The notes under the pieces are model-generated. The model saw only the letters and a list, made by a program, of their open reading frames with translations, made no database searches and was not told where the DNA came from. The translations under genes and the position numbers were made by a program. DNA of 64,000 nt from Crotophaga sulcirostris (taxonomy: Eukaryota; Chordata; Aves; Cuculiformes; Crotophagidae), in the NCBI GenBank assembly GCA_013397455.1, contig VYZB01000373.1, positions 654,894 to 718,893 of the forward strand, written 5' to 3'. Shown here piece after piece: positions 52,901-64,000 of this stretch (the first letter of the stretch is position 1; every line of letters begins with the position of its first letter).

Positions 52901-53581
52901 ATAATAACAGAACTGTTTAGATTGGAAAAGACCATTGAAGACAATGCACTGAGTCCAACCTTAACCTAAGCCTGCCAGGTCCACCATTAAATTGTGTCCC
53001 TGAGCACCACATCTACATGTCTTTTCAATACCTCCAGGGATGGTGACTCCACCACTTCCCTGGGCAGGCTGTTCCAATGCTTGACAACTCTTTTGGCGAA
53101 GAAACTTTTCCTAACATCCATTCTAAACCTCCCCTGGTGCAACTTGAGGCCATTTCCTCTCATCCTATCACTTGTTACTTGGGCAGAAGAGACCAACACC
53201 CACCTTGCTACCACTTCCTTCCAGGCAGTTGTAGAGAGCAGTAAAGTCTCCCCTCAGCCTCCTTTGCCTCAGGCTAAACAGCCCCAGTTCCCTCAGCCGC
53301 CCCCCATAGGATTTGTGCTCTAGACGCTTCACCAGCTTCGCTGCCCTTCTCTGGACAGGTTCCAGCACCTCAATGATCATCTTGTAGTGAGGGGCCCAAA
53401 ACTGCACACAGGATTGAGTAGCAGCCTCACCAGCACTGAATACAGGGGCACAATCACTTCCCTGGTCCTGCTGGCCACACTATTTCTGATACAAGACAGG
53501 ATGCCACTGGCCTTTTTGGCCACCTGGGCCACTGCTGGCTCATGTTCAACTGGCTGTCGGCCAACATCCCCGACTTTCAGC
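52901..53581 (-). mobile_element. CR1 LINE, reverse, RT C-terminus and 3' UTR
   Basis: The longest CR1 copy in the window (~680 bases), inserted on the minus strand and truncated at its 5' end. Read on the minus strand it encodes the C-terminal reverse-transcriptase region in three overlapping pieces. Piece one (53595-53377) has [19 protein letters not shown] and [12 protein letters not shown]. Piece two (53407-53168) has VLEPVQRRAAKLVKRLEHKS and RLRELGLFSL. Piece three (53214-52987) has [20 protein letters not shown] and [20 protein letters not shown], followed by a stop after LRDTI. The three pieces lie in different frames, so at least two frameshifts separate them and the copy is dead. After the stop comes the usual CR1 3' UTR, ending near 52905 with a weak octamer tail. 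Divergence is lower than in the relic at 24 kb, so this insertion is younger. Confidence 0.95.
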
Positions 53582-54244
53582 AACCATTTAATCATGGATC
53601 AGCAGCCCCTCAACTACATGGCTAAAAAAACCTCATTCAAATTATCATAAAGCAAACACAGAAACAAAAGTCCACCTTCACAGAAACAAGTCTAAGATAA
53701 TAAGAAATTCATTCTACTTAAAAACAACAAAGAGATAAAAGAATGTGTGGTAAAAGCAGCATTCTGAAATTGTTGAGTGGGTGTTCAGAGATAATTTTCT
53801 TGTCAGATATGGTCCAGGAATTCCAGATCAAAATAGGTAACTTGTAGTATCCCCACACTTCCATCTGTCTTCCATTTAGTCTAGCAACTCCATGAACTCC
53901 CAGTGCAGACTGGTGCAGTCAAATTTGCTTATCAGTCTCACAACTTTTCAGAAAATTTAGGTCAATGTCAATTTACTGGTAAAGCCCCCTGGCCATTAGC
54001 ATTTCCGTTATATTTCCCATCAATGAATCAAATAGGAACATTTTACGCTTCACTAGTCTTCAGCAATCCCAAATGCCAGTTTCTTGATTACCTACTAGGT
54101 TATTGTATACTACTCCATCTCTTAAGCTGGAAGAGGGATTATAGTATTATAAAATCACTTAGAACTTGCATCATAAACTAAACTATTCATACCATCTGTT
54201 ATAAAAGAGTGAAATTGTTCTCCCTGCACTCCTGCTGAAAAAAA
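53582..54244. other. Anonymous sequence
   Basis: Flanking sequence upstream of the CR1 5' truncation. Nothing is recognised, including no convincing target-site duplication. Confidence 0.4.
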
Positions 54245-54315
54245 GATTGAGGTTAATCCACTTCCCCAGTGCCATGCAGCAAATCGGAAGCACAGGCTAC
54301 ATTAAAATCCTGAAA
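54245..54315 (-). mobile_element. MIR/CORE-SINE-like fragment, reverse
   Basis: The plus strand reads GATTGAGGTTAATCCACTTC, then CCCAGTGCCATGCAGCAAAT, then CGGAAGCACAGGCTACATT. This follows the order of the reverse complement of the MIR core as I remember it ('gaggttaagtaacttgcccaaggtcacacagc', then 'aagtggcagagctggga'). The tRNA-like head and the 3' LINE-related tail are not recognisable. MIR-type SINEs are ancient in amniotes, and birds retain only eroded copies, so high divergence is expected. Confidence 0.5.
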
Positions 54316-57300
54316 GCTGAGGTTCTACATTTCATGATGACTCTATATTACATTCTCAAGCACCTGGATGTACAACTATTCCAGCACATCAGTCTCACAT
54401 CCTAAGAATTCTAAGACTCTTCTACTTGAGACTGCAAATCACTCCCCCATTTGTATATTATTAGCTACAACATTATTACTTCAGCGCCTAGGTAGTTCAG
54501 CTGGAGAATCCAGCCTCTGCGTGAGATGTTTAAGACAGTTATTTCAAGTGCTTCAGGTCAATAAGCCAATACTACCTCACACTCATAAATGAGGCCAAGA
54601 TTTCTCAAGGGGCTTTGCCAATAACTTCAGAAATATGAAATTATTCCTTTCATGCTCCTTTGTGTTACCTAAAACTGCAGATCCCACGAAAAAAAATTTA
54701 TGTCTAAGAGACTCTATGCAAATAAAACTTAACACACATCCAGCTGGAAAATGAAACTCTTTCTACATTGTCATCTTATTTATTGTTTGCAGAATGCAGC
54801 TATTAGAATCAATTTAGAAATAAATTAACTTTCATATCAAAATTTAAAGCAGCAAGCTCACTACACAAGTAGTAAAATAGTTTTAAATGGATGTATTTTA
54901 TTTTCTCATGCAACTATTTCAACAGTGTGTTTAGGCCAAACTCCCTCCCTCTTCCCTCAAAGCTCCATTTCTGAAAATGAGCACTGACGTCATGAATGTC
55001 GGTTTAGAAAGTAACAGTAGGATCTTTCTTACAAGAATAAGTTTTATTTCAGTTTAAGCAAAAATATCTAAAAAATATGAAAAGAAATACAGAAGAACAT
55101 GATGAAGATAACAGGTTAAATGTTGCCTATTTTCAAGTTCAATAGAAAGTGGAAATCCATTTTTATGTAGCAGTTCCAGTTTGGAGTTCTGGTGGACAGA
55201 TACTGTGATGAAGGAGGAGAAGAAGGATCTTACATTCAAAGCTAAAACTTACCGTGAGCTCAGCCACACTCATCCATTTCCATAAAATCTGACAACACTA
55301 CACACACTTTGCTTTTGTAAATTAAACTCTTAGCTAGTATATAAAATATTGAAAAGTTATTTATCATTTACAATGTAAGATTCAAGGATGAAGAAAATTC
55401 ATAAATAAGAGGAAAGAAATGAAAAATTTTATGGGCCAGAAAACCTCAAAGAAACAAAAATCTACAATTCTGCATGAAATTATCACAGGAAAGAAAGCAT
55501 AACAGCTTTTCTTTTAACAAATAATTGAATAATTAAATTCTTGTTAAGTTACTTTAAGACTTCAGTATGCATTTTTCAGTATCATGAAAAATAATGAGCT
55601 AATAAAAATATGTAGATTTTCAATTATAGGCACAGAAAAAAATGTTAGGTAAAGCTTATAAAAGTACATATCTCATTTTCTCACCCATGCACTGTGCCCA
55701 ACAGATACATTTTTTTAAGATCTCGCCCTACCTTAAGAAAACCAAAAGTAACCACATCCTTACCCATGTCATAGTTGTATACAAGTGTCACAGATACATA
55801 CAAACAACTCTACATGATTTTAGTGCAAGTTTCAAGGATATAATATCCAGAAGTCATCTCCCCTTAAAAAGTACAAAGCCTCTTTAAAATCTTGTTCTTT
55901 ACTATGGCTGCATATTCAGTTTGTCTACACACAGGTAGCTCTCAGAGGAATATGGGCACACCATCAGGTGATGATAAAATCCAGAATTGTAATGCTGTTT
56001 ACGGTGACTCTACATGAATCAAATCACAGCTTTATCCAAGTGTGACAGAATTCCTATGAGATAGAAGAGCTCGGTGAACCATCACATTTTTCTAATGAGT
56101 AAACACCTTTCTGTCTGTCCTAATCTCTACAATAAACACCAATCAATAATTCTAGGCTCTCCTCTTCAGACAGTCTGACACATAATTCCGAACAAATAAC
56201 TGTGATTCTTTTGACAGAAAAAAAGATGATGCAAAACAAATGGCTAATATCAGCTTTTCTGCAGGATCAAGCCACAATGCTCCCATATTGTAAATGAAAG
56301 GTTTTTTTCCTGTCTAAACTCCCAACTGGCTACATACCAAGCTTCTAACACAAAAACTCTATCTTGAAAAATATTTTTGTTTTTATCCACCACATTTACC
56401 TAGTGTTGATCACCACTCAAGGCTAAAAAAGTAAATGAATTATCAAGGTATATAAAAATAGAGATTGAAACTATGTAGATTTAACATTCATGGACCTTCT
56501 GGTTTACCAGAAGTGTTTTAACAAGGGGGTTTCATGAAGTTAAAACAAAAGAAAAAAAAATAATATTTTTTGCTTAAAATTTAATGACGCTCTCAAGACA
56601 AGATTTCAGTACTCTGCTGCTTTCTTTAACACCTTCAAAAGGTCCCTTACCTGTTAAACTTCTAAGATAATGTTGATGAGTGTACGAAGTATGTGTCTGT
56701 AATGAAATTTATCCAATAACAATATAATGCACCAACCACATTACAACCATTAACAAGAAACAACTTGATGACAGCCAGTTTTTCCAGATTAAAAATACTG
56801 AAAGATTTGGTAGAAATAAGCACTATCCTCTGGCAGCAGTCTAGTAAGAGCTTTCAAAAAACCTCATACATGCACAGTATACAGAACTATATTGCTCTAG
56901 CCTTTTACTTATCAAGCTCTTACTTGCAAAAAATTTGAACCATTAACATGTCCTTTGAATATAGGTATAAGACTTAATTATTTCCAAGTTTTTCAGACTT
57001 AGGTAGTCTTAATGGTAAACAAGCAACTCAAAGATTTTGTTATGTAGTACTACATCCCCTTTAGTGATAAATAGCTAAACGTATGCCTCAGTAGTGACAA
57101 ATCTTAACAAAAGAAACTATCTTAGGACAGCAAAGTAATTTCTGGAACTATCTACAAATAAGTTACTGCAACCTGGATACCACAGCACTAACACACAGTC
57201 TCAGCCTTTTTTGTTTTTAAGGAGTGGAAAAGAGAGGGGCAGAGAGTGGAGAAAGAGCTTATGTTGCTCAGGTTATCTGACTGTGTATTACAGAAAAATG

Positions 57301-57544
57301 AATCATTTTGTCTATTGCTCATTTTAATGTTGAGTTATTGTTCCAGTTTGAGATTGTAAGGTGAAGGCTTTTTGGTTAAAGGAGTTATTTCTATTTGAAT
57401 TCTGCCAGTCTGTGGGGCATGCAGCAAAGTTTTCCATCCTCTTCCAGAGGACCTGAGAAAAGAGGCATTTTTTTTTCTACTTATTTAAACAATTGTATAT
57501 ATTTATGATCTGATTTATCACAAAAAATAAAAAGCAAACGCTTT
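54316..57544. other. Anonymous intronic-type sequence
   Basis: No exon, RNA gene or transposon is recognised over 3.2 kb. Short purine runs only. Confidence 0.4.
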
Positions 57545-57620
57545 AAAAGAATATCACAGAAGTCAGAACTACATGCCATAGCTAGAAGCTACTTCAGTCC
57601 CTTTGACCTTGTCTCCACTG
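57545..57620 (-). mobile_element. Possible old CR1 3' fragment, reverse
   Basis: AGAATATCACAGAAGTCAGA, followed by CTAGAAGCTACTTCAGTCC, loosely follows the reverse 3' end of older CR1 types ('agaatcatagaagtcagaact', then 'gtcatctagtcc'). The match is short and diverged, and could be chance. Confidence 0.33.
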
Positions 57621-58982
57621 GAGGAAAAGAAACTCCAAAAACCTTCTGTGCTCAAGCAAATCAGTCTAAGGTAACATCCTCCTGAAAACAAAGTAGCTTT
57701 TGGTCATTTAGGAGAAAATGAATCAAAGACCAGAGCTTCATCTTAAAAGCTTCTCAGGAGATGGTGGGAAATCATTACAGCATGAGCTCACAACGTACTG
57801 ACACGTACATCCCATCCTCAAGAACACACTACTGATTTACGTGTTTTGCAAACATTACCTGCACCTTTCAGTTCAAGAAACTGTGGCAGTGAGCTAATTC
57901 ATGCGACACTTTCCAAGAAGAGGATAACCAACAAGAAAGATGGGAGTCCTGGACTTCTAAGGTTGCCTAGTATAGCAAATCAACACTGATGGGTGTGAAG
58001 ACCAAGAACCTATTTTGCGCGCTGTTTTTCCTAATTCACTTTCTGTCTCATTGTATATGCTTCTGTAACGGCATTAATTAACCTTAGGTGGCAGCACCTA
58101 GGGCATTGCTTCTCCTGAAGCAATGGCATCACTTTTCTTTGTGTTAGATAATGTGCTTTACCAACTTTGCCTCCTGTCACTCTCATGAAGTTGCTGTCTT
58201 CCCCCGTCTGGAAGCACACAAATAAATCACTGCTTCTCTCACGCTAGTTAAACTGTCAATATTCCACTTCAGCAGAAACTGAAAGAGTAATCTCTACTAG
58301 ACTTGATACATATTATCACCATTTATTAGGTCTGTTTTGCAAAATTACAGATTACAGGTTAGCAAAGCCAAACAAAAATTAATATCCCACCAAAGGGGGT
58401 AATGAGGACATTTTATTTATTTAATTTTTTAACATCATTTCCATTTTATGTTTTGGTTTTTTTAAATCTTTAAAGAAGGGAAGCACGGACCAATTTGAAT
58501 ACAAGTCAGCTGGTCAGGCAATCATGGCCAACGCTCAGGAGATTAGGTGTTCCGGTTAAGCACTCACTAGAAGGGACATGCTTAATTCATAGTCCAAGCA
58601 ACGCCTGCTGCTCCTCAGCCCTCTCAGTTAAAAAAATGCCTCGCAGGATACAACCACTTTACAATCCATTAACTAAGAAGTTCTGTATGTCAAGGACAGG
58701 AGAGAAAAAAAAAAAGAAAAAAAAAAGAGTCCTTGAAAGACATGTTCCCTAATGATAAAAATACCCTCTGTCAATATACATATATTCAACCTTTCATTAT
58801 ACTGTGTTTGACATTCTACTGCAATACCAAACTACATCTGAAGGTTTCATGTTACTCTTGATCCTTGAAATTAGTAACATAAGAATGGTATGTAGCAGTT
58901 CACTGGTATTTTTTTGTAGCAGAATCAAAACCTTTACCTTCAATGAAATTAAGCTAGAATTCATAGGTTTTCATGAAAGTGG
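57621..58982. other. Anonymous sequence with A-run
   Basis: Nothing gene-like. An A11-G-A10-G tract at 58705-58727 resembles the one at 43450-43471. It may be the relic of a poly-A tail, but no recognisable retrocopy sits next to it. Confidence 0.4.
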
Positions 58983-59072
58983 AAAAAAAAAAATTTTTTT
59001 TTTTAGCGACAGAAGTATGACACTCTCTTCATAAAAATATCTTTAAAAAAAGATTTTTTTTTTTAAAAAATC
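58983..59072. repeat. A/T homopolymer palindrome cluster
   Basis: A11 (58983-58993) is followed directly by T11 (58994-59004), a perfect 22-base palindrome. Forty bases on comes A7-G-A-T11-A6 (59045-59071). Such tracts are slippage-prone and are poor nucleosome formers. Confidence 0.8.
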
Positions 59073-61484
59073 AAACAATTCAAAAGCTACCGACACAATC
59101 TCCTGAAATAGTCTTGGTTGAAAAGAGGGGCTGGGCTTTGTGCAGGGAAAGGAGTTTTTATTTGGGTAGAGAATTGCATTACAATCATTATCATGTGTTT
59201 ACAAACAACCCAAAATATTCCTTATAAAAACTAGCATCTTCCATCTTCTTTTATTGATTCTTTTGTAATGGAGACGTAAATATACATACTACGGCTTTCT
59301 GAAAATAAATCCATGACATGCTATTAGTAGAGAATAGTCTTTATGAATTATTACATGAAGCGTTACATATCATTAAGTACTACAGGTGCTTCATGACTCA
59401 AGTCAGAATATTAAAGAAGGGGGAACAAACCACTACAGTCATGCATGTTTGGGATATAATCTACTGAATTCTTTTCGATTTGATTTGTGCATACAGGTGT
59501 CGGTCATCTCAAAGTATTTTAGAAGTTCACATTTCAAAATGCTGTTTCAGTTTTACTTCCCCTCACCATGAATGGTATTAATGCTATTAAGACCTTTTTA
59601 AAGTGTTTCAGGCTGGCGTCAGAAGGCACTTGAAATTTCTAAGAGTGCCTCTTTGCATCCAGGTCTAGCACATCTAAGAGCAAATACTGTCAATCAAGTC
59701 TGACTAGCAGCCATACAGGTCATGAGAGGAGCTGCATAACCAAACAGCCTGGACAGAGTTAATGTATTTAGAAAACAATACAGCACAGCAGGTTTTAAAA
59801 TAACAAAGCAAGTGAGGTGTGTGTAAAATCATCAGTGAAAATACACCAGACTGAAGGAGAATACAAACACCTACATACTTTAATCTTGCAAAAATATTTA
59901 AGAAGCTGAAGATCCCTTTCTTCCTTCAGAAAGACAAAAGAAATCCAGCATAATAGGGAATGACTGCTTGTTTCTCTTGCTGCTCCGGTAGTTATAAATG
60001 CCATGTCTAAGGGACTGCTGCTGCTGCTTTGTCACCATGAAGTGACAGCTGAGAAAAATGATGATGCTAGAGACATGTGTTATGAATATACAAATAGGTG
60101 AGACTCAATTGATTCCTGCAGACAAGAGTCTAGACATTTCATTTAACAAGTTCTTTCCCCCTCCCCTTTCCTTAAATTTCAGCAACCCACCAAATGTTTA
60201 CAGTCTTACCAAATAACACCTCATGCAACATGCTTCTGGAATTCTTTCAGTAAATAACAGTGCAAATGCTATTATAGCCTAAACACACTGAGAAGCTTTA
60301 ACACCAGCATTGATCTCACTGTCATACAAGAGACTAGTCCAAGGTTTCTGAGCCTACTGGGACACTGAATAGTCACCTCCCGACAGTCCTGCTTTGTGTG
60401 CACAGAATAAACTGGACTATTGACAATGTCATATTTGTTAACTTTTTAACAAGAAATTGTAGTGAAGAAACATAATGAAAGAAAAGTGGTAGCAAACATA
60501 GCTACCATACAACATATAGGGTAACTTTCTTAAGAAGTTGCCTATTAAAGTAGTTCTAAAAGTTTTAGTAGTTTTAAAATACTATGTAAGAGATTCTGAA
60601 CAATGCTGAAATGTCTGTGGCATTTCCAGGAGTTTGGTTATGCTGGTACATACACCTGCTGCTGCAAAAAGCCCATCATGCAACAAAGGAAAGAGGTTTC
60701 AGCTATTTCTTTGGAGAGACAGAAAAAAAATCTTTTTTTCTTCTTCTAAACATGAGTCAAAAGGCCAGTCTACAATTTACCTGTGTATTACAAAGTCACT
60801 TGTTTAATTCATATCCAAAGGACATGGCTTCACATATATACATAATGAGTTCTTGTAGCATGCTGACATTAAACTAAACTGAAAAACTTTAGCATGTAAC
60901 AGAAACAGAGTATGAAAACTATGCTGCATTGATGCTGTGAGCATTCTGGTAGTTGGACAGCAATAAAACTACAGTGGTTTTTTAGGCTTGCTTTCTGGGG
61001 CTTCAGGGTAAGCTTTCCCTGTCCCACACCCTGGTATAATTATTTCAATTGCTTCTGAGAAAATAAGAGGATCTCAACGCTGGATAAATTTATGCTGACA
61101 ATTTCCAGTTATTCCAGTGTTTGTTGTGTTTCTATTGACTTTCTAATAATCCACTTCAACACAAATGTAGTCTTGTTTTTAGCATCGTTCCAAGTTAAAG
61201 TACAAAACTGCAGAAAGAAAAATGCCATAGATCATACAATGACATATTAAAAGTGGCTGAAGTATTTGAACTGCAATCTAGGACTACTTGTCAACAGTAC
61301 TCTGCATTCAATAACCGCATCAGTAATTTTTATCAGAGTCCTACAGTCACTGGAGAACACAATTAATATAAAGGTAAAATTGGTGTGGCCATCACAATAG
61401 TAAGCACCTACAGATAACAGAATCCTGCTTTATGTGCCACACCCAGTCTCAGAGCTCCCCTTATATGAAAATTGATGAATCCCA
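59073..61484. other. Anonymous intronic-type sequence
   Basis: No exon, RNA gene or transposon is recognised. The 88-codon plus-strand frame at 60611-60877 has no known motif. Confidence 0.4.
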
Positions 61485-61626
61485 AATGGAGTCTCCTTCC
61501 CTGGAGGTGTTCAAAAGACATGCAGACATGGCACTTTGGGACTTAGTTTAGTAGGCACAGTGGTATTGGGCTGATGGTTGGACCAGATTATCCCAGAATT
61601 CTTTTCCAACCTTAACAATTCTATGA
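61485..61626 (+). mobile_element. CR1 LINE 3' end fragment
   Basis: Forward-orientation CR1 3' end. It reads TGGAGTCTCCTTCCCTGGAG, then GTGTTCAAAAGACATG and a GGGCTGATGGTTGGACCAGA block, and ends TTTTCCAACCTTAACAATTC followed by TATGA. The first part is the decayed last coding stretch of ORF2 (the [16 protein letters not shown] region) and the rest is 3' UTR with its terminal octamer. It is closest in type to the copy at 52.9-53.6 kb but in the opposite orientation. Confidence 0.9.
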
Positions 61627-64000
61627 AGGACAAGACTGTGTCTATCACGGTCATCTCTATTATTAAGTCAGGTCTTGCTTCTGCAACAAAGTAATTTTAT
61701 TTTTCACGTATTTGCAATCACATTTAAGTTTCCTGAATGTCTTCATTCCCAAGTAACGCATTTGTTTGTATGACACATCACACTAACTAGAAAAGATCAG
61801 AAAGAATGAGTATACAAATAAAACTACCTCAAGAACAATCTGATATAGACACAGAGCATGACACAGGCGGTTTACACCATCAATGCCCGTTCATAAGTTC
61901 TTGTCACGACTAACAACCAACAATTAGCGCCAATCAACTTGCATCAGCACAAAATGTATCGCATAAAGTGGATATTATTGAGGACACTGTAAAACTTGGT
62001 TGATAAAAGCAACAATTCTGATGTAGTAAACTTACAGCTTCTGAAAACATGTGACTTGATCCCGCACGACATTTTGATTAAGTAAAGACACCAGCACAAG
62101 ACAAATTAAAGAGGCTTAAGAACAAGACACACGATCGAGTTCAAGGATACTATCCTAGTATGGTTGTTGCTTTTCTGCAGCAGCACATGACCCATCCCAT
62201 AACAACTCAGTAGTAATCAGAATATTCAGCTATTGATGACTTGGAAGAAAAGTTAAACTACTTCTGGAAAAAAACTGTGGTGCCTAAGTGGCAATAAATT
62301 CTGAAGAAAACAAGGTGCTGATGCAGAGCTACTATGTCTCTTCCCTGACTGCATTCAACCAAGAAACTCAGAGCAACCTAGTGGAAAGCTGTACCTACAA
62401 AAATGGTCACAAAGATCAGGTAAAGAATGGGGGATCACTGTCCTCAGAAGCAGAAGCTCAACTCTAAAAAAGGGATCTGGGTACTGATTAGCCATAATTT
62501 GAATATTATTCCTGGGACAGCATGGCAATATTGTTCTTGAGCTGGTAAACAAAATGCTCTGGAGAAAATAGAAAGCAAAAATACTTTGCCTCTGATACTT
62601 ATGAGTATCTAGTACTGGAAAAGCATTGGAAATCTAGTGCTCCCCACTTCAAGAACAATGCTGGAAAAAATGGGAAATGCTCACAGAAAAAAACCCCATA
62701 TGAATGATTAAAGAATCACAAAAGAGTAAAGAATCCTTCACTTACCAAGAAGAAAATTAAATGGTTATTAATCAAAAAGTATGCAAATGAGATACCAAAC
62801 AGAACAGAAGGGCCCTAAACTTAAGGAGGTACAGAAGAAGAATGAATGACAAGAAACTGAAGGTAGTCAAATTCAAAACAGGTGATTTTTCTTTTCTTAA
62901 ATGGCAAGGAGGAGTTATGCTTGAAATGAAGTACCAAGGGTCACAATTCTTGCAACTTGTGCACAAGTATGCATAATTTTCAGCATTATTTAAAAAAAAA
63001 AATACACTTAAGTGGTTTCCTGACTTTAAAACCTGGCATCTTCAGAAATACTCAATACAAATAAACTACAGTTACTTGAATAGCAATTTCTTATGTTCCT
63101 CAAGTGCTCTATGCAATATACTCATTTCCAAAGCACACCTGCACCCTCATGCATAGTAGTTTCACAAGTGCAAGTCATTTGGTGATCTTGTAGCTTATGA
63201 AGGAAACCTGATATCATGTAAGATGTTCTTCTTGCTGCTAGTCTTACAGTCTACCCTGTTTATGTGATACAGTTCAAACCACTGACTTCATAAACAATTG
63301 CTTTACAAGCAATTCTTGTAAAAAATGTCCTATAGAAGCTTGCCACCAGAAGGCAAAGAACTAATTTTAAACCAACAAGATTAACTTAAAAAGTAACATC
63401 ATCTTTAGTAGAATGTGAACTGACGTTCTGAAAAATATCCAGTAAAGCATTCATCTATGTATCACATATTCACTGAATTTCTGTTTAGCTAAAAACCAGA
63501 CTTAAGAGGTTGGATTACACATGAAACTGAGTCCCAAAGGACTAAACCAAGAAAAACACTGATTATTCAATTTCCTTTTCCAGTAATCTCATTTTTCTTC
63601 AAACTTACTTGAAATCTACTGTAACTTCATTATGTCAACATACCAAATACTGCACACTCATTCTCTGCATACACTCTACAAACAGCAGCAACAGAAAAAA
63701 TTAAAACTGCAAAGCTCCATAATTCCTTTTTTTCAGGTAAGTTTTTTCCATAATAGTAGCAAAGGAACTTTCCCCCATTTTATGAGCTGGAAGTGTCTCA
63801 ACAGATCAGCATGTTGGTACTAAGTAAAGAATTAGCTAAATGTATAAAGCCTATGTTTGTTTTACATCAAAGTGAAGAATAAGCATAATTAAAAAATCAA
63901 CAGTTAAAAATCATAACAATAATAATAAAAAAATTAGAAACCAGACTGCTTGCATTTCAAAATACACATAAATCATTTCATTAACACTGAGATAAATTCT
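61627..64000. other. Anonymous sequence to window end
   Basis: Nothing gene-like is recognised. An A-run lies near 62992-63002 and a short (AAT)n patch near 63918-63930. Confidence 0.4.

Noticed and set aside
1..64000. Bacterial or phage systems, CRISPR arrays, operons
   Set aside because: Composition, the spliced exon and the CR1 elements all indicate vertebrate nuclear DNA. No regular direct-repeat array or dense coding was seen.

Overview
This window looks like a stretch of a bird genome lying inside a large protein-coding gene. Two things point to a bird. Several truncated CR1 LINE copies carry the 3' tail typical of bird CR1 (a run ending in ATTCTATGATTCTA-like octamers). Recognisable repeats are also sparse overall, in AT-rich sequence without SINE or LTR clutter. 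The exact species cannot be fixed from the sequence.

The only protein-coding sequence I can support is one 117-base exon on the minus strand at 35119-35235. It has good splice sites and encodes 39 residues that read as the last membrane helix and juxtamembrane tail of anoctamin-10 (ANO10/TMEM16K). About 35 kb on one side and 29 kb on the other show no further exon that I can recognise. The most economical reading is that nearly all of the window is the two large introns flanking this penultimate exon, with the gene running from high to low coordinates. The many open frames of 60-125 codons elsewhere look like chance frames in AT-rich DNA, or decayed CR1 reverse-transcriptase sequence.

Layout. 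0-6.5 kb: mostly anonymous, with a CR1 tail at 0.8-1.2 kb. 6.5-6.7 kb: compound microsatellite. 6.7-23.9 kb: anonymous, except a GC- and CpG-enriched 350-base island at 21.4-21.8 kb. 23.9-24.6 kb: a very old, interrupted CR1 in reverse orientation. 25.0-25.1 kb: a nested inverted repeat. 25.6 and 30.5 kb: short CR1 tails. 32.2 kb: a perfect 14-bp hairpin. 35.1-35.2 kb: the ANO10 exon. 36.1 and 41.1 kb: relics of what appears to be one old palindromic repeat family. 52.9-53.6 kb: the longest CR1 copy, reverse orientation, with a frameshifted reverse-transcriptase C-terminus. 54.2 kb: a MIR/CORE-SINE-like fragment. 59.0 kb: A/T homopolymer palindromes. 61.5 kb: a further CR1 tail.

No RNA gene, CRISPR array, operon, plasmid-like element or bacterial feature was found, and I see no convincing new biological system. 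The observations most worth checking are the two relics of the palindromic family, the nested hairpin at 25.0 kb, the CpG-enriched segment at 21.4-21.8 kb and the interruption inside the old CR1.
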